64,000 nucleotides of DNA from JAGZHZ01 sp965150505. GTDB taxonomy: Bacteria; Bacillota; Clostridia; Lachnospirales; Lachnospiraceae. A program made the translations under genes and the position numbers. How positions within the stretch are numbered: position 1 is the first letter of the stretch; each line of letters begins with the position of its first letter. Of this stretch, positions 43,938 to 52,237 are shown in pieces. The notes beneath the pieces were generated by a model. The model was not told where the DNA came from, did not search any database, and saw only the letters and a program-made list of their open reading frames with translations. The stretch spans positions 15,775 through 79,774 of the forward strand of contig CBCTVZ010000001.1 in the NCBI GenBank assembly GCA_965150505.1, in the 5' to 3' direction.

Positions 43938-45926
43938 TTATTTTGTCCCTTTGATTTCCTGAAGCTGCTGCTTTAATTGGATCATCTGATCACGCAGTTC
44001 TACTGCTGCCTCAAAGTTTAAATCTGCCGCCGCTTTTCTCATCTTTTTCTCTGTTTCCTGTATCCATTTTTCTAATTCTTTTTCACTCATAGATTCTGGA
44101 TCTTTCTGTGTTTCTACTACATCTGCTTTTTTCGTAATACGGATCAGATCCCGCACTGCTTTTTTAATCGTCTGCGGTGTGATATGGTGCGCCTCATTGT
44201 ACGCTTCCTGAACAGCGCGCCTTCGATTTGTCTCGTCGATTGCCATTTTCATCGAATCCGTCATCGTATCCGCATACATGATTACTCGACCCTCTGCATT
44301 TCTTGCCGCACGTCCGATTGTCTGAATTAGCGAAGTCTCCGATCTCAAAAATCCTTCCTTATCTGCATCTAAAATCGCTACAAGGGAGATTTCTGGAATA
44401 TCGAGTCCTTCTCTTAGCAAGTTGATTCCTACCAGTACATCAAAAATATTCATTCTCATATCTCGGATAATCTCTGTTCGCTCTAAGGTATCAATATCAG
44501 AATGAAGATAGCGTACACGGATTCCTATTTCCTTCATATATTCCGTCAGATCTTCTGCCATTCTCTTTGTCAGTGTAGTAATCAAAACTTTATTTCCTTT
44601 TTCCGTCTCTGTTCGGATTTCTCCGATCAAGTCATCAATCTGACCGTGTACGGGACGTACTTCTACTTTTGGATCAAGAAGCCCTGTCGGACGGATAATC
44701 TGCTCTGCCCGAAGCATCTCATGTTCCGCTTCATACGGTCCTGGAGTCGCTGAAACAAATAAAATCTGGTCAATCTTGCTTTCAAATTCTTCAAAGTTAA
44801 GCGGACGGTTATCTTTTGCAGAAGGAAGCCGAAAACCATAATCCACCAATGTCGTCTTTCTCGATTGATCCCCTGCATACATTCCTCGAATCTGCGGAAT
44901 CGTCTTATGGGACTCATCAATCATAATCAAAAAATCATCTGGGAAGTAATCGATCAGCGTATGCGGCGCTGCTCCCGCTTCCAATCCTGATAAATGTCTG
45001 GAATAATTTTCAATTCCAGAGCAAAAACCAGTCTCTTTAAGCATCTCAATGTCAAATTGTGTCCGTTCTGAAATTCTCTGCGCCTCAAGCAAGCGATCAT
45101 TTCTTTTAAAATAAGAGACTCTTTCTTTTAATTCTTCCTCAATATGACCTGCCGCTTCTAAAATTTTTTCCATTGGAACAACGTAGTGAGAAGCTGGAAA
45201 GATGGCAACATGCTCCAATATGGCTTTTACTTCGCCTGTCAGCACATCTATCTCACTGATTCGGTCAATCTCATCGCCAAAAAACTCTACACGAACTGCG
45301 CATTCTGAGGCATCCGCCGGAAAAATCTCCAGTACATCGCCTCGAACCCGAAACGTTCCTCGTTTAAAATCCATCTCATTTCTCTCATACTGAATATCAA
45401 TCAATTTTCGGATCACTTCATCCCTGTCTTTTATCATGGCAGGACGAAGCGAAATGACCATCTCCTTGTAGTCAATCGGACTGCCCAGCCCATAGATGCA
45501 GGAGACACTTGAAATCACAATCACATCTTTTCGTTCTGCCAAAGCGCTCGTTGCAGACAGACGCAGTTTGTCGATCTCCTCATTGATTGCAGAATCCTTC
45601 TCAATATAAGTGTCAGAAGATGGAACGTATGCCTCAGGCTGATAATAATCATAGTAGGATACGAAATATTCCACCGCATTCTCTGGAAAGAACTCCTTAA
45701 ACTCGCCATAAAGCTGTGCTGCCAAAGTTTTATTATGAGCGATAATCAGCGTTGGCTTATTTATTTTTGCAATGACATTTGCCATCGTAAATGTTTTTCC
45801 TGATCCGGTCACTCCAAGTAAAGTCTGGCATTGATTTCCTTCCTGAAAACCTTTTACCAGCTGCTCTATTGCCTGTGGCTGATCGCCTGTGGGCTTAAAT
45901 TCAGATTGTAAAACAAATTTATCAAT
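43938..45926 (-). CDS. uvrB: Excinuclease ABC subunit B, apparent ATT start
   Basis: This 662-aa UvrB helicase handles damage verification in nucleotide excision repair. It has KPTGDQPQAI (Q-motif region), Walker A (GVTGSGKTF), DESHKT, and the C-terminal UVR domain (~620-655). No ATG, GTG or TTG exists in frame ahead of the conserved N-terminus. The only position that fits is ATT at 45926-45924, exactly 6 nt after a perfect AGGAGG (45938-45933). The next in-frame GTG (45812) would delete the first 38 residues, including the Q motif, and is just part of the Walker A motif. So either ATT is used, as in infC, or ATG has mutated or been miscalled. It follows the crh terminator without a visible promoter. 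Confidence 0.85.
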   Translation of the reverse strand: MDKFVLQSEFKPTGDQPQAIEQLVKGFQEGNQCQTLLGVTGSGKTFTMANVIAKINKPTLIIAHNKTLAAQLYGEFKEFFPENAVEYFVSYYDYYQPEAYVPSSDTYIEKDSAINEEIDKLRLSATSALAERKDVIVISSVSCIYGLGSPIDYKEMVISLRPAMIKDRDEVIRKLIDIQYERNEMDFKRGTFRVRGDVLEIFPADASECAVRVEFFGDEIDRISEIDVLTGEVKAILEHVAIFPASHYVVPMEKILEAAGHIEEELKERVSYFKRNDRLLEAQRISERTQFDIEMLKETGFCSGIENYSRHLSGLEAGAAPHTLIDYFPDDFLIMIDESHKTIPQIRGMYAGDQSRKTTLVDYGFRLPSAKDNRPLNFEEFESKIDQILFVSATPGPYEAEHEMLRAEQIIRPTGLLDPKVEVRPVHGQIDDLIGEIRTETEKGNKVLITTLTKRMAEDLTEYMKEIGIRVRYLHSDIDTLERTEIIRDMRMNIFDVLVGINLLREGLDIPEISLVAILDADKEGFLRSETSLIQTIGRAARNAEGRVIMYADTMTDSMKMAIDETNRRRAVQEAYNEAHHITPQTIKKAVRDLIRITKKADVVETQKDPESMSEKELEKWIQETEKKMRKAAADLNFEAAVELRDQMIQLKQQLQEIKGTK

Positions 45927-45960
45927 AAAAAACCTCCTTTTTCAGAGAAAAATCTATAAA

Positions 45961-45998
45961 AGATGGTGCACCCTCATATGGATGAGGCTGCACCATCT
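45961..45998 (-). terminator. Terminator of the murB-rapZ-whiA-crh unit
   Basis: AGATGGTGCA-CCCTCAT pairs with ATGAGGCTGCACCATCT with one mismatch around an ATGG loop; on the minus strand TTTTATAGATTTTT follows. Only 34 nt separate it from the uvrB start, so uvrB may depend on read-through. Confidence 0.8.
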
Positions 45999-46041
45999 CT
46001 CTCAACACACTGTCTTATGCTCTATAGATAAAGCTGATCTC

Positions 46042-46296
46042 TTATTTACTGCTCAGGTATTTTTCTATATTCAAAATGGCTTCTTCTTCATCTCCACCAT
46101 TTGCTGTGACGGTTACATTTTCACCAGCTACAAGGCCCAATGTCATCATTCCCATGATACTTTTTGCGTTTACTTTCTTTTCTCCGCTTTCCACATAGAT
46201 CTCACTCTCATACTGGCTTGCCACCTGTACCAGAAGCGCCACAGGTCTGGCCTCTAAGCCGCTTGGAATTTGGATCGTAATTGGTTTTCTAATCAT
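46042..46296 (-). CDS. crh: Crh-like HPr paralog (Glu15 in place of His15)
   Basis: This 84-aa HPr-fold protein has GLEARPV where HPr has GLHxRPx, so residue 15 is Glu and it cannot carry phosphate for sugar uptake. The regulatory serine (Ser46, in NAKSIMGMMT) is intact. B. subtilis Crh has Gln15 and likewise works only as a Ser-phosphorylated cofactor of CcpA. It follows whiA as in the B. subtilis yvc operon, overlapping it by 8 nt, with AAGGAGG upstream. The symbol is by position and motif. Confidence 0.85.
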   Translation of the reverse strand: MIRKPITIQIPSGLEARPVALLVQVASQYESEIYVESGEKKVNAKSIMGMMTLGLVAGENVTVTANGGDEEEAILNIEKYLSSK

Positions 46297-47257
46297 AATG
46301 TTCTCCTCCTTGTTTTTCTTTCAACTTCTCTGCTAAGTCGCTCAGTTTTCTCAGTCTGTGATTCACTCCGGACTTCCCAACTTGAGGCGTTAAAAGCATC
46401 CCCAATTCTTTTAATGTTGCCTCAGGATTTTCCAACCTGACTCTTGCCACCTCAGCAAGTCCATCTGGCAAATCATCCAGTCTCATAAAAGACTGAATGT
46501 ATTTGATGTCCTCTGCCTGCTTTACAGCAGCATTGACTGTTTTATTAATATTTGCCGTCTCACAGTTTACTGTCCGATTCACTTTGTTTCTCATTTCTTT
46601 CAGAATTCTAACATTTTCCAGATCCATGAGACTGATCGGCGCTTCCATTACATTTAATATATCTACAATCTGAGATCCTTCTTTGACATAGACAACAAAA
46701 TATCTCTTCCTTGTCACAATCTTAGCCTCGATCTCAAACGTTTTCAATATAGCCTGTATCTGGGTTGCTTTATCTAATGATGCACATGCAATCTCAAAAT
46801 GATAAAATTTATTTGGATCACTGATTGAACCTGCTGCCAGAAAAGCTCCTCTGATAAATGCTCTCTTACAACATGATCTTTGAATAATCACATTGTTGCT
46901 GATGGATAAATTTTCTGAAATCTCCATATTGGCATCTAACAGTTTTGCCGCTTTTAAAATCATAATGGTATCCTTATGATTTTTTACGCATACAGTAACC
47001 ATTCTGTTCTTCTTCAAATTGGAATTTCGTCTGATAGAAATTTCTGTATCTATATTAAAGGTTTTTCTCAATAATGTAAAGTACTTTCTTGCGACAGGAA
47101 CATTTTCTGTCTCAATATTTAAGCTGTATTTCTCTTTCTCCGAAATTTTTATTCCTCCGCACATACTTATGATTGCCGCGATCTCCGCGATCTGACAATG
47201 TCTTGCTTTACTGAATTGTCTGGACAATTCTTCCTTTACCTGACTGGAAAACGACAT
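46289..47257 (-). CDS. whiA: Sporulation/cell division DNA-binding protein WhiA
   Basis: This 322-aa protein has an N-terminal degenerate LAGLIDADG-homing-endonuclease-like fold (~1-220) and a C-terminal helix-turn-helix (~235-315), with LKELGMLLTPQVGKSGVNHRLRKL. WhiA is found in nearly all Gram-positives and affects division and chromosome segregation; it is a transcription factor in actinomycetes. It is 10 nt from rapZ. The yvcK gene that usually lies between rapZ and whiA is absent here. Confidence 0.93.
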   Translation of the reverse strand: MSFSSQVKEELSRQFSKARHCQIAEIAAIISMCGGIKISEKEKYSLNIETENVPVARKYFTLLRKTFNIDTEISIRRNSNLKKNRMVTVCVKNHKDTIMILKAAKLLDANMEISENLSISNNVIIQRSCCKRAFIRGAFLAAGSISDPNKFYHFEIACASLDKATQIQAILKTFEIEAKIVTRKRYFVVYVKEGSQIVDILNVMEAPISLMDLENVRILKEMRNKVNRTVNCETANINKTVNAAVKQAEDIKYIQSFMRLDDLPDGLAEVARVRLENPEATLKELGMLLTPQVGKSGVNHRLRKLSDLAEKLKEKQGGEHYD

Positions 47258-47267
47258 CTTCCACCTC

Positions 47268-48125
47268 TCATCTCATGATATCCCTATGCTCTATTCGCAG
47301 TCCATATTCTGTCTGATTTTTAAACGATTCATACAGTTGATTTGACAGCGTGACCGACCGATGTTTTCCTCCTGTGCATCCGATTGCAATGACAAGCTGA
47401 TTCTTGCCCTCCAAAACATAATTTGGAATCAAAAATTCCAAAAGATCTTTTAATTTTTGCAAAAAGATATGGGAGACATCAAATCCCATCACATATTCCT
47501 GTACTTCGCTGTCATTTCCTGTCTTTGTTTTCAATTCATCAATATAATATGGATTTGGCAAAAAGCGTACATCAAAGACAAGATCTGCATCAGATGGTAT
47601 ACCATATTTAAAGCCAAAAGACAACACAGTAATCATCAAATTTTTAAATTCTCTGTTATCCACAAAAATTTTTTCCAGTTCCTGATGCAGCTCTCTCGTC
47701 AGCATCTGACTCGTATCGATAATATAGTCCGCGCTTCTTTTTAAATATTCCAGACGCATTCTCTCTTCTTCAATTCCCTGCGCTATTCTTCCCATTCCAG
47801 CTAATGGGTGAGAGCGTCGTGTTTCCTTATATCGTTTAATTAACGTTGCATTTGAAGCATCCAAAAATAAAATTTCATACTGGATTCCTAATACCGGCAG
47901 TTTTTCCAATTCGCCCTCCAGCTCATCAAATGAATGACCGCTTCGTATATCCACACCCAGCGCAAATTTACGATCTTCTTTCTCTTGCCTTTTTGCAAGC
48001 TCTGCAAATTTATTCAACAGAGGAATTGGCAGATTATCCACACAAAAATATCCAAAGTCCTCCAGCATCTTCAGCGCTGAACTCTTTCCCGCACCAGACA
48101 TTCCCGTTACTACTACAAATCTCAT
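47268..48125 (-). CDS. rapZ: RNase adapter/nucleotide-binding protein RapZ (YvcJ)
   Basis: This 285-aa P-loop protein has Walker A GMSGAGKSSALKML at the N-terminus and the RapZ C-terminal motif GCTGGKHRSVTLS. In E. coli RapZ controls glmS through small RNA GlmZ; in B. subtilis YvcJ hydrolyses GTP and affects competence. The target here is unknown. It starts 3 nt after the murB stop and precedes whiA, giving a conserved Firmicutes gene order apart from the missing yvcK. Confidence 0.93.
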   Translation of the reverse strand: MRFVVVTGMSGAGKSSALKMLEDFGYFCVDNLPIPLLNKFAELAKRQEKEDRKFALGVDIRSGHSFDELEGELEKLPVLGIQYEILFLDASNATLIKRYKETRRSHPLAGMGRIAQGIEEERMRLEYLKRSADYIIDTSQMLTRELHQELEKIFVDNREFKNLMITVLSFGFKYGIPSDADLVFDVRFLPNPYYIDELKTKTGNDSEVQEYVMGFDVSHIFLQKLKDLLEFLIPNYVLEGKNQLVIAIGCTGGKHRSVTLSNQLYESFKNQTEYGLRIEHRDIMR

Positions 48126-48128
48126 TTT

Positions 48129-49070
48129 TTACTCCGCCTCTGTCTCTTTTTTCTTCTCAAATTCTCCGATTCGTTTTACTTCCGGCTCTAACAAAACGCC
48201 AAATTTTTCTTTTACAATACGCTGTACTTCTGCGATTAAATCCAGCACATCTTTTGCGGAAGCTCCGCCTTTGTTGATAACAAATCCGCAATGTTTTTCA
48301 GAAACCTGCGCTCCTCCTACGGAAAATCCTCTCAATCCTGCATCCATAATCAACTTCCCTGCAAAATGACCTTCTGGACGTTTAAAGGTACTTCCGGCGC
48401 TTGGACAATCTAACGGCTGCTTGGAAACTCTGCGATTTTTTAAATCCTCCATCTTTTCGCTGATTTCTTTTTGTTCTCCCTTTTCAAGCGCAATCCACGC
48501 CTCTAAAACAACGTAATCTTTTTCTCCGATAATACTTTTTCGATATCCTAACTGTAATTCTTCGTTTGAAAGGTAAAAAATATTTCCTTCCTGATCTAAC
48601 ACCGTAGCTCCTTTTAAGACATCCTTCATCTCTCCGCCGTATGCTCCCGCATTCATCATAACAGCGCCGCCGATTGTCCCTGGAATTCCTCCGGCAAACT
48701 CAAATCCTGTGAGTTCATGATCTTTTGCAAAACTTGCCACTTTGGACAGTAATGCGCCTGCCTGAGCATGAACCACATCGGACTCCTCCAAAATAATCTC
48801 ATTAAAATTTTTAAAAATCTGAATCACAACACCGCGAAAGCCGCCATCTCCTACAAGAAGGTTGCTTCCATTTCCCAGAATATAATATGGAATATTTTCA
48901 TCTCTGCAAAGTTCCACAAGCTGTCTTACTTCATCGACGGTATGTGGCATCACAAAATAATCGGCCGGACCGCCGATGCGAAATGTAGTATGGTCTTTCA
49001 TAGGCTCTTCTGTCTTTACATATTCTTCTTTTACAATTCCACATAACTTCTTCCAAAAATCTTGATTCAT
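48129..49070 (-). CDS. murB: UDP-N-acetylenolpyruvoylglucosamine reductase
   Basis: This 313-aa FAD enzyme reduces UDP-GlcNAc-enolpyruvate to UDP-MurNAc with NADPH, the second committed step of peptidoglycan synthesis. FAD contacts are visible in GNGSNLLVGDGGFRGVVI, and GGIPGTIGGAVMMNAGAYGG and SAGSTFKRP follow. ATG 49070 is taken over the in-frame extension to 49097 because AGGAGGG lies 5-6 nt upstream. It heads the rapZ-whiA-crh unit, linking cell-wall precursor synthesis with these regulators. Confidence 0.95.
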   Translation of the reverse strand: MNQDFWKKLCGIVKEEYVKTEEPMKDHTTFRIGGPADYFVMPHTVDEVRQLVELCRDENIPYYILGNGSNLLVGDGGFRGVVIQIFKNFNEIILEESDVVHAQAGALLSKVASFAKDHELTGFEFAGGIPGTIGGAVMMNAGAYGGEMKDVLKGATVLDQEGNIFYLSNEELQLGYRKSIIGEKDYVVLEAWIALEKGEQKEISEKMEDLKNRRVSKQPLDCPSAGSTFKRPEGHFAGKLIMDAGLRGFSVGGAQVSEKHCGFVINKGGASAKDVLDLIAEVQRIVKEKFGVLLEPEVKRIGEFEKKKETEAE

Positions 49071-49089
49071 AAGCCCTCCTAATGATAAA

Positions 49090-49172
49090 GGTGCCACTGA
49101 GTCTGCATTTTAAAAATATCTTCCATTTTCAAGTTATTCTTAAATATACAGTATCCCTCTCTCAATGCGGCA
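49090..49172 (-). other. Structured leader ahead of murB (long-range stem)
   Basis: On the minus strand GGTGCC (49172-49167) pairs with GGCACC (49095-49090), with a further TGAG/CTCA pair inside, closing an 80-nt loop 20 nt before the murB start. The Shine-Dalgarno lies just outside. It could be a regulatory leader but resembles no riboswitch I know, and the stem is short. Confidence 0.35.
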
Positions 49173-49215
49173 CCATTTGTTTTGCTGTTTCTTTTTGGTT
49201 TTTTCTTCTAATTTA

Positions 49216-49224
49216 AGTATAACA
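49216..49224 (-). promoter_or_regulatory. Extended -10 promoter for murB
   Basis: TGT followed by TATACT (49221-49216) on the minus strand forms an extended -10 with no clear -35. It lies in the gap after the GtrA-YfhO gene and about 145 nt before the murB ATG. Confidence 0.45.
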
Positions 49225-49247
49225 GAGATTTTTCTTTTTGCCCAGTC

Positions 49248-52172
49248 CTACTCTCTCTTTTTTCTGTTTCTTCCTTCCAATGCTATTGTTCCGAGATAAA
49301 GTCCCACGCTTGCAATCGTCAAAAAGCTTCCCATCCATAATCCCGGCGGTGTATAGGAAAGTGTGATCTGATGCGTTCCTGCCTCCAAATCAATTCCCAT
49401 CAATGCCTCGCCGATTCGATACTGCTTTGTCTGCTCTCCATCGACGGTAATCTTCCATCCCTCATCATATGGGATACTAAACAGTAACGTTCTCGATTGG
49501 TCGGCTGTGATACTTCCTTCTATATGGTCGTCTTTAAAACTGGTAATTTCCATCTGTTCTTTCGATAACGCTTCATATACTTTTTCGTATTCATCCTGAT
49601 GGCAAACATAAATTTTAAGCTGAACCGGTCCTGTCTGACCTTCTTTGAAGGTAGCTGTGATATTTGCAAGCTGATCTTCTTCCATACATCCTAGATTATA
49701 CATCTGATTGTTATAATTGTTGTACGTCTTTTGATATTCCGGAGTGGAAACTTCTAGTTTCGCCACAGAAGTCATCAACTGCGCATATACTTGTGATCCT
49801 GCTGGCAGCTTTATCGTACATGCCTCCCCGCTAACGAGATCTACGGTGCGGTCTAACTTGATAATTGGCTCATATCCCGTTGTCAGATTAATAAACTGAT
49901 TCTGAACTTCCATCGGTGTTCCTGAATGAATATTCCAATTTTTTATCTTTTCATTCACCATAAAACCAAGGGAAAGTGCATCGTCATTGTAAAAGAGTCC
50001 ATCTGGTTCTTCATAATCCACACGCTCAAATTGATACAATGTTTCTGTATTTTCCTTCGATACAATATAATCGATTCCAAATACATCATTAAATAATTTT
50101 GTAACGCCAATATATCCGTTTTTGTTTGTACGCGCCTCTATGCCAAGCGCTTTGCATAAATCCACCGTCGCCGCCGGCATCGTAGAAGAAAACAAGACCA
50201 TACCATTTCCTCCAAGGAACATATTGGCATTTCTCATTCTCTGACTGTCCATCTCCGTTCTGTAAAACAGTTTTTCTTCCTCTCTGCGCTCTATCATTTT
50301 TCGATACGCCGTCTGTTCTTCCACATAACTGCTTTTGCTGACCGTTCCATTACAGCACACGCCATAGACTGCACTGGCAGTCATCTCGATAACTCCTATT
50401 CCAATGATCACATTTCGTATCACCAACACACGCTTTTTGCCAAGGCGATATAAGAGCAGCCAAATCAGATACACCGCAAGCAAAGCTAAAGTAATCGCAT
50501 ACACATACCATGCAAATTCTCCCGTTTTCAGATACGTTGTCACGGATACCGCCACAATCGGCAACAGCGCGGCAAGCGCCACACGCCAGATCGGTAAGAT
50601 CCGAATATGCTGAAATACATCATATGCCATCACAAGAAGCATTGCTATATAAAGAAATGCAAATCTGTTCGGCAGACCATTTTGCGTATGGAATCCATGC
50701 CAGATATAATTTAAAACATTGACATCGAAGCTGACGTATAAAAACGCTGTCATGGCAAGATATCCGATTCGTTTTCTTAAAGAAATCTGTTTATCGAGTG
50801 CATATAAAATCACCAGGATCATGACGAGAACACCGCAATATGCGTTTAATCCAACCTGTGTGTCAGCGATGGTGATTGGCTCTACCGCCGCAAAATGCTG
50901 AGTCAGCTGAGAAAATAATCCCGTATACAACTTGATCGGATTTGGAAACGTATTTCCTGTTGTCGATTCTGTCGTTCCAAGCGCCATGTAAGCCGGAACA
51001 AGCACGATCGCTGCGATTCCTCCGGAAAGAAGAGCATACCATCCAAAATTGACGCAGGAACGGAAAAATTTTTTGATACTTTCTTTCTTTTTGATGCACC
51101 ACATCATCAAAAAGTAAAGGCAGGAAAATACGCACATCATAAATCCAATATAGTAATTTGAAAACAAGGCAAAGGAAAGGGAAGCCGCAAAGACTTTTCC
51201 GCTCTTTCCCTCTGTGATTTGTTCTATTCCAATCATCACAAGCGGCAAAACAGCGATACTGTCTAGCCACATCAGATTAAAGTAATAGCCAATCATAAAA
51301 TTACTCAGCGCAAACATACATCCGAATAAAATCGGCGTATAATTTCTATCTTTATTCCTTCTGCTCAGATAATAAGAAAAGAGTCCTCCGCTCAGTCCTA
51401 TTTTCAGCACGACTAACAGCGCCATTGCTTCCATCATCATAGAAGTTGGAAACAGAACAATCAAAAAATTCAATGGGCTTGCAAAATAATATGCAAAAGT
51501 AGCCCAAAAATTCATCCCTAATCCGCCTCCAAAGGAGTATCGCAACGATTCACTGTTTACAAGTTTTTCATGAAACTCGGTAAAGAATGGCAGATATTGA
51601 TGGAGCGAATCTATAATTAAAATTCCTCTGTCTCCAAATGGCGAAACTTCATTTACTGCAAACGCAAGGATCATAGCAGCAGTCGGAATCAAAAAGCCAA
51701 GAAGTGTATTTCTCTTTCTCCTTTTTCTTCTCGCCTCTTCTTCTTTTCCAAGTACTACATTTTTTCGTTCTTTATTAAACACGAAAACTTTGCTGAATAT
51801 GTAATTTAAAATCAGCACAACGACTTGAATGATGACCTTTGATACCATATCGGGAATATTCCAGATACAACTCATATAGACAACACCAAAGACTTCAATA
51901 AACATCGTAGACAGGCGCATTCCTATAAACTGCCCCATCTCGATGAACAGTTCCCGAACCCCTGAAGTCTTGCTTTCAAAGACAAATATCTTATTGACGA
52001 TATATGCAAATAAAATGGCAAGAAAAATAGACATCACATTTGCAATCGTGATATCAATTTGCAAAAGGTATCGGAAGACTGCATAGGAAACTAAATTAAC
52101 TGCTGTTGTGCATCCTCCAAAAAAAATGTAACGTACAGCTTGATTCTTTGCTATCTTTTTTATTTTTTCCAT
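49248..52172 (-). CDS. GtrA domain-YfhO glycosyltransferase fusion
   Basis: This 974-aa membrane protein begins with a GtrA/GtcA-type flippase domain (~1-140, four segments, FFGGCTTAVNLVSYAVFR and FAYIVNKIFVF). It continues as a YfhO-type GT-C membrane protein (~155-970), with about 12 segments and a large outside loop region (~600-930) ending in LSYTPPGLWMGSFLT. In B. subtilis GtcA flips undecaprenyl-linked sugar and YfhO uses it to glycosylate lipoteichoic acid, so the fusion joins consecutive steps in one chain. The CsbB-type enzyme that loads the lipid is not in this window. It has its own promoter next to addA. Confidence 0.88.
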   Translation of the reverse strand: MEKIKKIAKNQAVRYIFFGGCTTAVNLVSYAVFRYLLQIDITIANVMSIFLAILFAYIVNKIFVFESKTSGVRELFIEMGQFIGMRLSTMFIEVFGVVYMSCIWNIPDMVSKVIIQVVVLILNYIFSKVFVFNKERKNVVLGKEEEARRKRRKRNTLLGFLIPTAAMILAFAVNEVSPFGDRGILIIDSLHQYLPFFTEFHEKLVNSESLRYSFGGGLGMNFWATFAYYFASPLNFLIVLFPTSMMMEAMALLVVLKIGLSGGLFSYYLSRRNKDRNYTPILFGCMFALSNFMIGYYFNLMWLDSIAVLPLVMIGIEQITEGKSGKVFAASLSFALFSNYYIGFMMCVFSCLYFLMMWCIKKKESIKKFFRSCVNFGWYALLSGGIAAIVLVPAYMALGTTESTTGNTFPNPIKLYTGLFSQLTQHFAAVEPITIADTQVGLNAYCGVLVMILVILYALDKQISLRKRIGYLAMTAFLYVSFDVNVLNYIWHGFHTQNGLPNRFAFLYIAMLLVMAYDVFQHIRILPIWRVALAALLPIVAVSVTTYLKTGEFAWYVYAITLALLAVYLIWLLLYRLGKKRVLVIRNVIIGIGVIEMTASAVYGVCCNGTVSKSSYVEEQTAYRKMIERREEEKLFYRTEMDSQRMRNANMFLGGNGMVLFSSTMPAATVDLCKALGIEARTNKNGYIGVTKLFNDVFGIDYIVSKENTETLYQFERVDYEEPDGLFYNDDALSLGFMVNEKIKNWNIHSGTPMEVQNQFINLTTGYEPIIKLDRTVDLVSGEACTIKLPAGSQVYAQLMTSVAKLEVSTPEYQKTYNNYNNQMYNLGCMEEDQLANITATFKEGQTGPVQLKIYVCHQDEYEKVYEALSKEQMEITSFKDDHIEGSITADQSRTLLFSIPYDEGWKITVDGEQTKQYRIGEALMGIDLEAGTHQITLSYTPPGLWMGSFLTIASVGLYLGTIALEGRNRKKRE

Positions 52173-52208
52173 TTCACTCCTCCTTTTTGCTCTGTCTTCT
52201 CTTTGCTT

Positions 52209-52237
52209 AGTATACCTTTCACTTAAAAAAAATTCAA
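52209..52237 (-). promoter_or_regulatory. Promoter of the GtrA-YfhO gene
   Basis: On the minus strand TTGAAT (52237-52232) is followed after 17 nt by TATACT (52214-52209). The -35 abuts the addA stop codon, and the start would lie about 30 nt before ATG 52172. Confidence 0.65.

Noticed and set aside
45810..45812. GTG as the uvrB start
   Set aside because: It is the Val codon of GVTGSGKT, has no ribosome site, and the preceding 38 codons encode conserved UvrB sequence.
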